Notes: generated from the letters alone by a model not told the origin. Positions 11,095 to 25,562 are shown, counted from the first letter of the stretch. The stretch is DNA of 64,000 bases from Paramarasmius palmivorus (GCA_037176845.1 JAYKXP010000042.1:310001-374000), one strand, 5' to 3'. Translations and numbers: made by a program.

Positions 11095-11400
11095 TCAAAG
11101 GGGAAAAAAAAGAGAACGTCGGGCCACTGAGCTAAGGCTGTCACCCGTCACGTCAAAAAGTCTGCGTGACGTAGCGTGATCTGTGACACCTTCTAGCTCT
11201 CCCGGTTCCGGATTTTCCCATTCATGTTCATAACCACCAGTGGACAGGTGTGGACCCTCTGGCCTTTCGGCCTTTTCAAAGAGCTCCAAAGTCGGGAACA
11301 AGTCGGAAATGCGAAAGCCGCCACCATCGATGTGCTCATCGATATCGTTGTCAAATTCGGGGTAAATTTGTTGGAAGAGATAAGGAAATGGCGGAGGAAT
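11095..11400 (-). pseudogene. Orphan coding-like fragment, about 100 codons
   Basis: An open stretch without an ATG starts right after a TGA and reads PPPFPYLFQQIYPEFDNDID, then LFPTLELFEKAERPEG, to a stop at 11095. Composition is strongly protein-like (acidic, proline-rich, few rare residues), yet no acceptor site or start explains its 5' end. It is probably an exon of a decayed or unresolved gene together with 9985-10944. No family recognised. Confidence 0.3.
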
Positions 11401-11795
11401 TCATTCGCGAGATAAGGACTGCTCACCATGCGGAAAGATAAGGTATGTATTTGCCTCTTATCTCTGACAAGTTCAAAGCGATGCCGATCCCTGAGAGAGG
11501 TTCCTGAACTTCTCCAGCTCTATCTTATCCAGCCTTCTCGCTCACATTTATCTTATCACATACAGAACTCCTCGAAAAGACAGCTTTGACCCCCTGGAAC
11601 GAAGAAACGAGCAAAGATTCTCAAAGTTGAACGTCACGAAAATCAAATTCATCCACCAATCCGATCGGCCGACGATGTCCTAGGTGACGGACTGGTGACG
11701 GTTCTTCGTCATTCCGACCTCCGCAATTATTCCTGATTTGCCCTTGACAGTCCACTTTGACCGCTTCGGGGAAAGTATGACTCGAGAGCCTTGGC
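11401..11795. other. Upstream region of glutamate dehydrogenase gene
   Basis: Contains repeated CTTATC/GATAAG motifs (for example near 11410-11550), which match the GATA-factor core used in fungal nitrogen control. The link to regulation is inference from motif and position. Confidence 0.4.
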
Positions 11796-11801
11796 TATAA
11801 G
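11796..11801 (+). promoter_or_regulatory. TATA-like box of glutamate dehydrogenase
   Basis: TATAAG, about 94 nt before the ATG at 11895. Confidence 0.45.
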
Positions 11802-11894
11802 AAGGGGCTACTTTTTTGCCATGTCTTCACCGACTTCAGGTCTGCCCTACAACTCTCTTCTCACACCCTACAACTACCTCACACCTCGCAAAAA

Positions 11895-13693
<1,799 letters not shown>

Positions 13694-14222
13694 ACGCGAT
13701 ATTCATAGCACTTGTAAGATATTGGTATACCCATGTACGATTTTGTTGTTAGATTAGAATACTAGACGGTGAGGTGGTTGGTGCAAGTTGACAAGCGAAA
13801 GGAATCAACCGAACACTGCTTCCATCGGTACTATAACATCCAGAACATCTTAGAATATCTTTCCTTCCATGACTGTAGAAAATTTACTCTCGCAGGCGTA
13901 GACCTATGTATACGATTGATGACAGAATAGAGTACGAGGCGTTTTAGTTCACAAGCGGAATGAGTTTGCCGAACTTGCTGAAAAGGGCAAAGATCCTTAG
14001 TCATACGTCATCTTCAAGATGACTCGCGATGAAAATCTTGTAGCAGAACAACCTCAGAGTGTATCCAGAACGGTCAGTGCAAGTATCATTGATCTGGCGT
14101 ACGGTCTGATAATATCCTTTCTATTGCATAGATACTGCACCGTGACTCTCAGAGTACCGCCAACCACCAACGTCATCCTGGGCTTGTCTCTCGCTCTGTA
14201 AAGGCTGGCAAATTAGCTACCA
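13694..14222. other. Intergenic between gdhA and listerin gene
   Basis: 3' region of gdhA and short 5' region of the next gene on the same strand; no ORF of note. Confidence 0.5.
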
Positions 14223-17200
14223 ATGGCAAAGGGCGGCGGGAAATCGTCTGCGTCATCTGGTACACGCAAAAAACATGCACGAAAAGCTGCAGCAGGTCGA
14301 GGAGAAGAGTCGGAACCCCCTCAAAAGGAGAAACGGCCAAAGGGAGAGAAGGGGAAAAAGGGGTCGAGGAAGGAGCCTCGGGAAAAGGTTTACATTCCTC
14401 CAGTAAAACCAGCACCCGTACAGCCAGATCCACTGGAGACGACAGGCCTTTTGCACCAACTTCCGTCGGAGCTTGTTGTGTTGCTTAGGAGTTTGGGGAA
14501 GAAAGCAGCAGTGACGAAAGGAAAGGCGTTGGAGGAATTGCAGACAATTTGGGCTGACCCTGTTGTCAAAGGACAGTCGGAGAACGAGTATGTGCTGGTA
14601 GACATGCTACCAGTCTGGGTGTGTATTATGGCTATTTTTCTATCTTGCTCGGTGTCTTACCCCTTCTTTAGCTCCATCATCTTCCATCTCTCTTTATACA
14701 TCCATCACGGCGTATTCGTCTACTCACAGCGTCGTTACACGACATGTTCCTCCGAATACCTGCAGTCCGCGACCAGATCATCTTCTCCGTTACTGAATCC
14801 TTAGACGAAGACCAAGTCTCGAGTATTGTCGGAGCATGGTGCATCGCGGTCCACGATATCGACAGAATTGTATCTCATGCCGCTGTCGATCCATGGAATC
14901 GATTCGTGAATCTCATAACGGACGAAAAGAGCAAAATCATAATGAAATCCCTCCGATCCTTCGTCCAACGCGCTGCTCTAGATCCAAGTGGCATCTACGC
15001 ATATCTTAACCCACCAGCCCCTGCACCGCCGCCATTGCCAGCTCATGCGAGGAAAGCTCGTACTCCAGTCAACGTATCAAGGAGCGAGACACCAGACAGC
15101 GAATCGAGGTCTAGACCGGAAGATGAAGAGAGTGAACAAGACAGGAAGGCACGAATTCGTGTTGGGGCTTTTGGTTCTATTTCGTGGATTCTAGGTTCGC
15201 GTATTGTTTGGTCTCTTTGTGTCCGCTATAACTAAAGGTACTGCTAGACCACCACAAGCCGTCCATGTCAGACATGGAATCTTTCTTCTCCAACTACGCG
15301 TTATGGTCCAGTCTATATCATGCACAGACGTGTCCTTTCTGGGAATCTGGTCAGGCGGCCTTTGGCGCAGGGCTGCCCAATGTCAGGAAGAGCGCCTGGA
15401 TGCTACTCCACGCGCTCTTGAAGGCAGTGAAGGCAACCAACGAACCGATGCCGGAGCTTCTTTTGTCGACGTTAAGCACAGCTGTACTTCGCTCCGCCTG
15501 GGTCGAGCCCGACACAGCTGTTCATCAAGTAATGTGGCATCCTTTGCTACTATTCCTAAAAGGTATATCTTTCCTACCTACTTTGTCTCCATCTCACTCG
15601 TATCCTCTGCAGAATACCCCAACTCTTGGAAGATTGACATGAGCCATGCCAACGAGCAAGACTCAGAATCCGATGCAGACGATTCGGAAGACGAGACTGA
15701 AGGGAATCCAAGAGCCAAGCCACTTGCAGGATCTAAATCAGCTGCTTATCAAGAGTTCCTGCAGTTTCTGCAACTCGGTTGTGGTGGTTCCCCATTGCAA
15801 GGCTATCCTACGGTCTTGGTCATACTGTCTACAATCCCTCCATCGGTCAGCCAATACTTCGCTACCCGTGGTTCTCACTGACATCCCAACAGATTCTCGC
15901 GTCAACGGGATCACCGGATCCGCTCGACGATCTCTTTACTTCATTCTGGGCCGCCATCGATGGTCGTGCGCTGAGCTCGTTACAACGCTCAGCAGCCTCG
16001 GTCGCATTCCTCGAAAGCTTACTGGAATGTCTGGTGTTCTTAGTAAAACGCATCTGGAGGGATCGAGAAAACAGCTCCGATACCCAGCTTGATTCATCTA
16101 TGGAACGTCTTTCTACACTCCTTGGTGACTCCGATGTCCATATGATCGAGCAAAGGGCCCTTGCACTCATCCTAACTCAAACCTTGCGTGTGTGGACGGA
16201 GTTGGCTGGTTCGACATTAAAAGTGGATCCAAGAGCCGCGGGGATGGTGTTGAATAAGACACTATTGGAAGGCCTTGGAAAAGTCGACGAGAGGCTGTGG
16301 CTCCATGCGTGGGAAACCCTCGCGGGTACCATTAGGACGTCGTTGCTCAGTTCTCCGCCGCGCCTGACTTGCACCGTGGTCTCTGTGCTTGTGACCGAAT
16401 CGATTGAGAAGCAGCAGAGAGATACTGCTCGCAAGCTGCTGCAAGATATCTTGAACAAGGCGTTGGATCGTCAAGAGGATGAAACAGATTCGGAGGAGAA
16501 GAAAAAGTTTGGGGAATATCTAGTGGCGTCGATGCAAATCTTTGGAACAGAAATCTTCGGAGACGAGGCGTTCGCGAAGGTAAGCCGGCTTGTTCTTCGC
16601 GATCTACGAACTGACAAAAATGCCTCCATAGCGCATCGACGATCTCATCCTCCGAAAAGCGTTTGGCCTTCTCTCAAACCCTGAGCAGAGTTCGCTGCTT
16701 ATGACGTACCTCTCAACAAGAAACGATGAAACCAAGCTGCAAGAGTGCTGGCACCGGCTATTGTCCGATGTGTCGAATCACCCTGATACGTTCAGCGTGA
16801 GCCTTGGAAAACTGTTGGACACTCTCGAGGCCAAAGGCGTGCAGCTGAAAGACCTAAGCCCCAAACACGACGAGCTGGATTCCCTGATAAGCCGGTTCTT
16901 AGTCGATGCACTGGGAGGAGGTAACCTCGGCCTACTAAAACGAGTTATCACAAATCCGGGTATGCATTCTTTTGCCAAAGTATTGTCTCTGTGATGTACT
17001 AACTCATCGCTCAGGTCCCGTTCTCTCCGCTGCTGGGCAGAATGGCCTAATCGAGAGCCTGCTATCGGAATTTTCGCTGCAGCTAGACGGCGCACTCCAT
17101 GACGAGAATGTCTCACTCTCAAGCTTTAACGTCGTTCTGGATCTTCTTTCGGCCATATTACAGCATAGTCGGGATACCCTTGCGCTGTCTGTGCAGCCCG

Positions 17201-20200
17201 ATATTTTCTTATTTTCACATCTGCTGCCAAAATGTCATGGTAGCGATGCATCAGCGCCGTGTTTCTCGGTTGCGCAGACAATATGGTCCGAGTGGGAGCA
17301 GAGGAGTAGAGACGAGGATAAATCTGGTGTCTATGGACAGATAAAGGAGAGGTTGTCATCGCTCTTAGCTGATGTCTCTGTCCGGCCTCTGTGAGTCATA
17401 AATTTGGAATTTTATCATGCTCTGAGCTTAAAGTTGTATAGGCCAGTGCACATTGTTCAAGTCCTGAAAGATTCTACGAATCTCAGTTCAGCCATCTCGG
17501 ACCCGCTCCATCTACTCCCACAGGCAGAGGATTTGAATGCTATACTTGATGGTCTTCCTTCAGATCCTATAAACACAAGCCTCGCTGTCTTGGATCCCCA
17601 GGTACCCCCTGCTTCCATGTTCTCTGATGAGGAACAATCATTCTCAACGCCGCAGTGCGACTCTCGAGGGTACTCACTATACGCCCGTTTGGCCACCGCT
17701 CTGCTCCATATTTCCCTCGACAATCGTCTTCTCACGAAGCGCAACATGTGGATCTTACGACATCTATTGGCGTTATCCGTCTATGCAGAGGATCTAATCA
17801 ATGTACCTACTGGAAAGAGCCCGGTTTTCGACAAAAGAGCACTCGACTTTGACTTGAGCGAGTTGATCATGAAGGTTCATCAAATCACGACGTATGTCTT
17901 CACGTCTGGGGGTAGCGAAGGGAGCACAAGGCGTGCACTCGACGTACTGACCGGAAAGGTAAAATCCAAGGAAGAGCTGCCTGCTTTGGCGAGATTCTTG
18001 GTCGACCTCGTTCGGATATCGCAAGAGACGGAAACGATCCGAGAGTTCAGGATTCTCTCTTATGTTCTGCAGCACATATTCGATGATGTGGAGCGAGAAG
18101 AGGCGGAGCTTTGGGTAGGCTTTGCAAGAACGTTGGAGAAGAGTGGTGAGTCTCTGTCCGCGTTCATTGGTACAATTCAGTAACCGTACGTCCAGCACCC
18201 AATACGTCCATTGCTATTCTGTCTGCGATCACTTCCTTTGGTTCCGAGCCTTTGCGTCTTGAACGATACCGCAACGAACTCGCTGCATCACTTCTTGGCG
18301 TACCTGCTTCAAAAGCAGAGACTGAAGGCTTGATGGTACTCCGAAGATTGGCAGCAGTCGCACCACCCTTCGAATCTGACGTGGAGTTCTTGCCTCAGCA
18401 AAGAGCGGTTAATGTCATGAAAGCGTGTCAACAGTGGATTGCATCCGATGACGACGATGTCGGTGAAGAGATCGAGTGCGCGATGACTTTGACCTTTTTC
18501 CATCTGGCACCGATATTACAGCACGTGCCTGGAGCTCATTGGGCCTTCGTGTTTGATGTGATCGAGAACAATCTCGAGGTAATGGTCCGAATTATCGGCA
18601 TAAACTTTCAACTGACTTTTAGGCATAGAACTCTGTCATGACGGATGAGTCCACCCTGGTGATACTGGCAAGGACACTGCGGCTGATCATTCTGATCCAA
18701 GATCTCGTCTCCACCAACAAAGCTCTTCGGGCAGATTGGAAAGAACGAGAGAATGCCATCCTTACGGCGGTGAGAGATCTGGCAACATCGCAGCTAGGTG
18801 AGTGCCCGTTCATTCCCCAAAGGGACTTTCACTAATTCGTTTTCAGACGCTGAAGTACCTTCTGCTCCTGCATCAGCCTGCCGTGAACTCATCCTTCAAA
18901 TCGTCCAAACTCTTCCTCCCAGCTTAGTAGACCATAACAGCCTGTCCAAGATGTGTCATCTGCTTTCGGATCCATCCATGGACGTACAAAAGATGGCATA
19001 CAAGCTCCTCCAGCAGGCGGCAAAGAAGCGTACAGAATACTTGGTCATCGAAGCTGGCGTGGACAGTGAAGACAAGTTCAAGGCTGACTTACCGCCAGAA
19101 CTTCTCACCCTCCTTCAGCAGAATCTCAATATCGATTATTCAGAAGAGGTGGAGCAGGAACAAGTATGTTGTTTGGTGATCATTGGCTTTTTCGTACTAA
19201 CAGTTTGTAGCCAGTATTTGGTTACCTTCTTGGATGGATGTTACTATTCGATCTCTTCGCTGACACAGTATGTTCTCTTGCCTAAATCCAAGAGACACTA
19301 CTAACCAGCTCGCCTTACAGTCGCTCAAAGTTCGTGCGGCGTATATAGAGCAGCTTCGCAACTTGGGAATAATCAATACGCATTTCATTCCAACGATACT
19401 GGGCCTTCTTGGTCTAGATCGGGGTATTCTCAAATCTTTCAAGCTGGATGTTTGGGCGGTTGAGGAGTATCATGTGGCATGTGAGTTTGGTTCCTCTCTT
19501 TGGGCTACATGATGCTTACTACACCTGTCAAGTTTATGAGCCAGGGACAAACTTTACCCTTCAAGTCTTCGCTGCCCACTTGTACTATCGTGCACTTCTT
19601 ACTATACCTTCTACCATCTATAGCTGGGTCATGGATTGCAAAGACCGTCAACTATCATCTGCAATCGGAACCTACACGTCTTCCTACTTCTCTCCTGTCA
19701 TTATCAAAGCGGAGCTTGACCATGTCAAGAGTCCCGAGGCCATATCAGAACTTGCCGACGATAATTTGACCATCAAGGTGGCGAGCTCTGTGAACGAAGT
19801 GGCGGCTGCGTACCTGGTGGACGACCATCAGCTGGAGATCAAAATCAAGATACCCAACGACTGGCCGCTTCACCGAATAGAGATACGGGACGTGAAACGT
19901 GTGGGAGTCGATGAAAGTCGATGGCGGGCGTGGATTTTAGCCGTGCAACAGACCATGTGGGCCCACAATGGAAGGATTGTTGATGGGTTGGCCTTGTTCA
20001 AGAAGAATGTGACGCTGCACTTTGAAGGTCAAGTAGAATGTGCCATCTGTTATTCGTACGTTCACTTTTACTGTTTCTCTGACTATTCGGCTTATTGGCA
20101 TATGCGATTACAGGATTATAAGTGTCATGGATGGAAAACTACCCAAAATACCATGTCGGACGTGCAAGAACCGCTTCCATGGCGGATGTTTGTACAGGGT

Positions 20201-20308
20201 AAATAGGCCTATTCAGCTTTCGAAATTCTTGACTGATGTTTTGTGCAGTGGTTCAACACAAGCCATTCGTCGAGCTGTCCCCTTTGCCGGTCGGATATCT
20301 TGCATTGA
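14223..20308 (+). CDS. RKR1: Listerin-type E3 ubiquitin ligase (Ltn1/Rkr1)
   Basis: Sixteen exons assembled with consistent phases total 5304 nt, 1767 aa, close to known listerins (about 1560-1770). The ligase binds stalled 60S subunits and ubiquitylates the trapped nascent chain (ribosome quality control). The N-terminus is basic, then comes the conserved start of the superhelix (ETTGLLHQLPSELVVLLRSL; LTASLHDMFLRIPAVRDQI). A long HEAT/ARM-like body follows. The end is a RING-CH-like finger: VECAICYS, IPCRTCKNRFHGGCLYRWF, CPLCRSDILH. Exon 14 must use the acceptor at 19544, which keeps TNFTLQVFAAHLYYRALL in frame; the closer AG at 19532 would shift it. Exons: 14223-14618, 14672-15194, 15248-15562, 15613-15845, 15893-16579, 16632-16959, 17015-17390, 17442-18145, 18196-18578, 18629-18797, 18847-19163, 19211-19267, 19321-19480, 19545-20055, 20114-20198, 20249-20308. 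Confidence 0.95.
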
Positions 20309-20525
20309 AGGAATACTTGAAGATTAAAATAGCTGTATCTTAGTCGATAGAACATACAAAACGTGTATCAATAAGATTTATCTAATGCCCAAGTGGAACA
20401 TGTCAGTTGCGTGACCGACGCGTTCAATCACAACTCTAACTTTGACTTCATTCTAACCCTTCTGGCACCACTTTCCCTATCTACATAGCCTTTCAACCAA
20501 ACCCGTGCTCATAAAGCCGGTTCAA

Positions 20526-22205
20526 ATGATCCAAACCGGCCTCATTCAAAACGCGCATAGCGACCTTGTCACCGACGCGTCCTACGATTACTATGGTGTT
20601 CGGCTGGCTACGTGCGGGCTTGATCAAAGGTTGGAGGAAATGCTGTTTGGTCGAACGTTCGAACTGATGTTTTCCTCAGAATAAAAGTATGGCAGCTGGA
20701 TGAAACAAACGGAACATGGAGCGTCGAGGATGACTGGAAGGTGCGCGAGTCCTTTGTTTGCATTTTTCATCGCTCAAATCCTCTCTTCAGGCTCACGATG
20801 CAGCTGTATCAAAAGTGAGCTGGGCCCATCCGGAATTTGGACCAATCATAGCGTCCGCTTCGTTCGACAGAACTGTAAAAATTTGGGAACAAACTACTAC
20901 AGCTAGCGAGCAGCAACCAGTCTCTGTCAACGGAAATAGTGGTCAAACTCAACCTTCGTCTTCAAGATGGGTAGAAAGAGCAGTATTATTGGACGCGAGA
21001 GGGACAGTGAGGGCCGTAGAGTTTGCACCCCATCATTTCGGCCTGAAATTGGTGCGTTAAATCAGTTTTTGCTTCCTATAGATGAAGCTTATGTTGGCCG
21101 GTACAGGCTACGATATCAACAGACAACTTTCTCCGGATCTATGAATGCCTAGAACAACCATCTCTCACCACCTGGCAGCTCTCAGAAGAAGTCGACGTAC
21201 TCTCGATACCCGCAAATTCCTACCCATCATACCATTCGCGCGCGCAGACAGTAGCACTAGCGACTCCAACCCAGAGTCATGCACCTCTAGAAGGCGCATC
21301 TGCATCGCTTGTCGCTCAGGCGTTATTGCAGCAGCAAGGATCTACCAGCAGTGCCCTTGCAAGACCAGGCTTAGGAAACCGCGAGGCTGATGGCGGGTGG
21401 TGTATATCATGGTGTAAGGATCGTTATTGGGGAGAGATAATTGCGGCTGGGTGCGGTATCAACGGCTTAATCAAGGTATTCTCTTTGGAGCTTACTCCCG
21501 GGACCACCCCTCACCCATTTCACAGATTATCCAACTCTCCCCGTCTCGCCGGCCCACAACACTTCTAGTCCTTGATCCAAACAACGCTGGTACGGCTACA
21601 CCCGTTCCTGCTCTCCCAGCACCCAGAGGAACCGGCAGCAAGGAAGGCAGCGCGTCAGGATCTCCTTCCGGACAGGCTGGCAACGGTTCTGGGACAGACA
21701 ATGAATCCCAACCAGCACCACACTCCGTTGTCTCTGTTGCATGGGCACCTTCATGTGGGCGCTCATACCATCTTATTGCCACTGGCAGCAGAGATGGCCG
21801 GGTGAGGATATGGAAAGTCAAACCTGCATCTGACTTGGACGAGGACGACGATGAGGCGGATCCTTCTGAAGAGACAGGATGGTCCGCAACTTTGGTTGCT
21901 GACCTTGATGATCACAAGTACGTATTGTACATTTCATGGAAAGCTTTTGTCTCACGTTCTCCTCTAGATCTTCGGTCGGCAGAGTTGACTGGAATATCAC
22001 TGGGTGAGTACTATTCCCTCGATTTGCTATGTCAAGGGTCTGATCTTCTTGGGCCAGGACTATACTCTCCTCAGCCGGAAATGACGGTCGCATACGACTT
22101 TGGAAAGCAAGTGTCGGGGGAAGTATCTGGCGCCCAGCAGGTACTATCGGAGTTGAACAAACTCAGAACGAAAATGACCAAGAGGACGTTGATATGCAAT
22201 CTTGA
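20526..22205 (+). CDS. SEH1: Nucleoporin SEH1 (WD40)
   Basis: Seven exons (20526-20629, 20680-20740, 20791-21051, 21107-21475, 21526-21917, 21968-22003, 22058-22205) total 1371 nt, 456 aa. Seh1 is a six-bladed beta-propeller in the Nup84/Nup107 complex and the SEA/GATOR complex. Diagnostic stretches are HSDLVTDASYDYYGVRLATC, IKVWQL, AHDAAVSKVSWAHPEFG, SFDRTVKIWE, NFLRIYECLEQPSLTTWQL, GGWCISWCKDRYWGEIIAAG, SRDGRVRIWKV and SAGNDGRIRLWKA. It is longer than yeast Seh1 (349 aa) because of low-complexity loops (Q/S-rich near 21300, G/S-rich near 21650, acidic near 21840). The start at 20526 gives the standard N-terminus. It lies 217 nt after listerin on the same strand. Confidence 0.95.
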
Positions 22206-22914
22206 GTTACATGTAGAATATACTGGTGTATCTCGATAGTATAATGCGAAGTGAAATCCGCCTGGATATGGCCTAGGGCTACCGTAAGACGACAGCTATG
22301 GGATCCATTCAGTGTCACCATCGAGTATTGGTGCCTTTGTATGTTCGTGCAATGAGGTCAATCAATGATGTGGTGTACAAGTAATGGAACATTCCTGTCG
22401 CCCTCACTTGATAGTCAAATGCACTAGTGGTTATCATGTTCTGGTAAAGTTAAGGGGCATCAAGTTGACAAGTAGTCTTCTCCGAAAACAGGGAATTGAC
22501 CGTCTTACCTCGATTAACGCCGGCTCGTAAAAGGTGCCTTTGGACGCCCTCCGCATCGAAGATTCAAGCAGGTAAGGCGACCTGTCAGCATAGTGCAGCA
22601 CTAGCCGACTGACGCAAATTCTGGCTGGGAAGCGTTGAGTTCTTGGAAAGGGAATTGAAATCTCGACGTGCTGTAGTCGAGAAATACCTTCGTTCTTCAA
22701 GTGGATAATAACTTGCTGCTCAATCAAAATGATGATCGACCAGACTCTAGTGGAACCTTTTGCTCAATCAACCAGTCATTCGCACATCCAATCTAGCATT
22801 AACTGTGACCATGGAGAGTGATCTAGAGTCTTCTGGGGTTCCTTTCACGAGCTAAACATCCGTAGTCGCGCCACCAAGGTTCTGGAACGCTAGAACGCAT
22901 CAAAAAGCGTCCTC
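22206..22914. other. Intergenic, nothing recognised
   Basis: 3' region of SEH1 and 3' flank of tRNA-Thr(TGT); no protein-like ORF. Confidence 0.5.
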
Positions 22915-23009
22915 TGCCGGTTGGCTGGATTGAACAACCGACCTTTGCATTGAAATAGCCCAGAATCGGGACGTACAAGTGCAACGCTCTGCCACTAAGC
23001 TAAACCGGC
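22915..23009 (-). tRNA. tRNA-Thr (anticodon TGT) with about 23-nt intron
   Basis: Acceptor stem GCCGGTT/AACCGGC. D arm GCTT-AGTGGCA-GAGC. Anticodon stem TTGCA/TGCAA with loop CT-TGT-A, interrupted after position 37. T arm GGTTG-TTCAATC-CAGCC; discriminator A. The 3' half from the variable loop to the T arm is identical to tRNA-Thr(CGT) at 9230. Confidence 0.93.
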
Positions 23010-23722
23010 GAGTGATTGAGCTGATAATGATAAAAGGAAGTGGGGGATCGAGGAGAAGGTGTAGGAGAAGGGTCAGGAAGGATTGCCCGAGGTTGGAGGA
23101 TGTTGGGTAAGGTATAGGCGACATGTTGGGTAAAAGGCACGTTGAATAGCCGTCTGTACTCTTGAAGGTTCAGTCAAGACGACCGGTAGAGAATCGGAGA
23201 ACGTACCTGGGCCATAGACGCGCGAACATGCCTCCAAGCACCCACCTGTCAAAAGTTCCTCGTTCCGGATGCATATACTTGACAAGAGTGCATTTATAGG
23301 CGACATTAAGAGGCAGAAGGTCCCTTGAAAGGACTGAAGCACCTTTGAAAGCCCAGAAGATCACTGAGTAGTCGCCTTGGTATGAGATCGCCAGATACGT
23401 ACGCGGTCAAAACCTAGCGGCTTGAAGAACACGTGAGTATAGCTTGTTAACGGGCTAAAAATTCTCGTAGGAATGCGTCGAGACAAAAAGAAGAGCACAA
23501 GAAGAGGGCAAGAAGAGGACTCGCAAGGGATAGTGGTGGTTTCAGGTCAAGAAGCATTCGCGCATTCACCGTGTGTGACAGGCCTGTCAAATTGACGCGC
23601 GCCCGGCGGCGCCAGTGCGCACCTACCAAGTGCCTACTGCCCGTAGACATTATTACTTGCACGAAAAAGGTGTGTTCATCTACTGTTAGGATCTCGTAAC
23701 GGGGTTGAAAGGTTGAGCATGA
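23010..23722. other. Flank of tRNA-Thr, nothing recognised
   Basis: Short ORFs on the minus strand (23073-23364, 23447-23662) without family or splice support. Confidence 0.4.
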
Positions 23723-23815
23723 GCCCGCTTTAGCTTAGTGGTAGAGCGTCGTATCTTTTGGATTAGCGCCCATCGATTAGCCTAGTGGAAGAACGTTGTT
23801 TTATTCCGGAAGTCA
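23723..23815 (+). pseudogene. Two tandem tRNA-like 5' fragments
   Basis: GCCCGCTTTAGCTTAGTGG with TAGAGC matches the acceptor and D arm of the local tRNA-Thr genes. After it the anticodon stem does not close. About 45 nt later a second start reads GCCCATCGATTAGCCTAGTGG. No T arm (GGTTCRANTCC) follows either, so neither can fold as a tRNA. They look like decayed or chimeric tRNA copies. Confidence 0.4.
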
Positions 23816-24017
23816 GGCAGGTGCATTCAGAAGTTCTCTCCTCGCAGAATCATGACAGTTGTCGAAGGTCAAGACTGGGCAATGTTAATGAAACAACAAG
23901 CGTAAGTAGGATACACGAGAAGAGTACATAGCTCCACAGATCGAAGGGTATAACGGTATAACAACACAAATACATATCTAGAGAGGTAAGGACACCACCA
24001 AATCGTAAAGCCCAGTA

Positions 24018-24883
24018 TCATGATAACCTCGCGATTATGGGAACCCTAGGCCTATGCCGAATCTCCTTTGGTTTCCTGTACAACCACAGAGAGGAAGCGT
24101 ATCGCTCTTCGTGACCTATAAAGGTAGGTACCTTTCGAGGCAATCTCTGTGTTGTTCGACTCATCTCTGACCGCCTTGACGGTGGGGGTGGTGGAAGCCG
24201 ATAATCATCGTCACCACAAACTTTCGAACCAAGTGGTCTCCGGTGTAACCAGAGAGGTGGCGCTGATTGAGATACTGGCCGAGATTCAACGAGGGTGGAG
24301 GTCGTGCTGAAGGTGGTATGACGAAAAGTGGTAGGCTCGAGGATGGGATCAAAGTCATCGAGTGTGTTGTGCTCTTCCACAAAGGTAGCCTCGACTAGTG
24401 TTGTCGCCTCTGAAAGAGCAACACTAGCATGTTCCGCGGCCAACGTATCTTGAATCAGCGCGGGTTCATCTGGTGCGATGGTTACCGGTACGGTCTCCAT
24501 GAAATGACCAGGTAGATGTAACGAGTCGTCCTCTCCTGCCTCTTCCTGGTCTATCTGCTCTTCTGCGATACTGTGACCACGCTGTTCATTGTGCACCATC
24601 TCTCCCTCGTTCGATACAGAAACGAATGACCAGATCCTACTCATGGTGCCTTGGAAGATGGAAGGGAGAAGGTTCGTCAAGTGCCCAACGTCGCTAGTGG
24701 TGGCCTAGGAAGATTTAGGTTAGCCAGGTATCCAGAGATGTCCAAAAGGGATGACAAACATACCACATAGCTATCATAGTCATCATTGATGTTGTTTTTC
24801 ATGCTGTCTGCCATTCTTGCTCGTCGTTTACAATGGGAGAAGAGGCGAGGTTTCTTGGGGTTATGCGCAGAATGCTGCGTCAT
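24018..24883 (-). CDS. Hypothetical protein, 268 aa
   Basis: Exons 24883..24764 and 24704..24018 join in phase 0 (donor GTATGT, acceptor TTCCTAG) to 268 residues. The N-terminus is basic (KKPRLFSHCKRRARMADSM), the middle acidic and Thr/Glu-rich, the C-terminus basic. Two near repeats lie there: PPLWLHRRP at about residue 201 and SSLWLYRKP at about 247, separated by a proline run. No signal peptide or membrane segment. A later Met at residue 24 (MADSM) could be the true start. No family recognised; possibly nuclear because of its basic clusters. Confidence 0.65.
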
Positions 24884-25504
24884 TAAGTATCAAAGAGAGA
24901 CTTGTGGCAGGACCAGGTAACAGTGGCCTTCTCTGCGCTATTGTCCCACCGACGTAGCATGGCCGCTTATAGTGGCCCATTATAGGAATGTAGTCGAACA
25001 GTTGCGGTAGGTTGCGGTTCGGTTGCGGTCCTAAACATCAATCGAGCTGTCAACACAGAATGTCGGAATTTGGTTGAAGTTGTTGAGAGGCGTACCCTTT
25101 AGGTCCCTTCTCTCCATTTCGCAGAATTACAAGAACACATAGCACCGGCTTCGTCCGGTGTTCACGATGTGAATCCAAGAGAAGAGGCCGACCGGCTATT
25201 GTCCATAGCAGGATACCAAAGAGAGGAAACTGCGCCTAACTTGATACCCTGAAGCTTATCTGTGAAAAGAATTAGGGAACGTCAGATCCCAGTAGTACCA
25301 AAATAACTTTGAACACTCACATTTCACGCCCCAGTCTAGGATTCTCAGCCCTCGTTCTACTGTAACACCCGCAGGGATGCCGGGTTTCGGCCAAGACGCG
25401 AAGCAAAATTGCGGTGATCGATATCCAAAAATTGCGCGAAGGAATTTTGTTGAATAATAGCGTATTGCGAGGACATTTCCGTCTTTGACTTGGAGGTTGC
25501 TTGG
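24884..25504. other. Intergenic, nothing recognised
   Basis: Contains short direct repeats (GGTTGCGGT repeated around 25010-25030; TTGGAGGTTG twice just before 25510). No gene. Confidence 0.45.
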
Positions 25505-25560
25505 AGGTTGAAAGAAGAGTCGCGATTCCGATTCGGTAATCGCGACTCTTCTCTCAACCT
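25505..25560 (+). repeat. Near-perfect 23-bp inverted repeat (hairpin) abutting a start codon
   Basis: Arms 25505-25527 and 25538-25560 are reverse complements with one mismatch; the 10-nt loop CCGATTCGGT is itself partly self-paired. The ATG of the next F-box gene follows 2 nt after the hairpin. Confidence 0.85.
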
Positions 25561-25562
25561 CC

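Noticed and set aside
19500..19769. Alternative acceptor at 19532 in the listerin gene
   Set aside because: It would shift into a frame with a stop; the acceptor at 19544 keeps the conserved sequence open to the RING finger.
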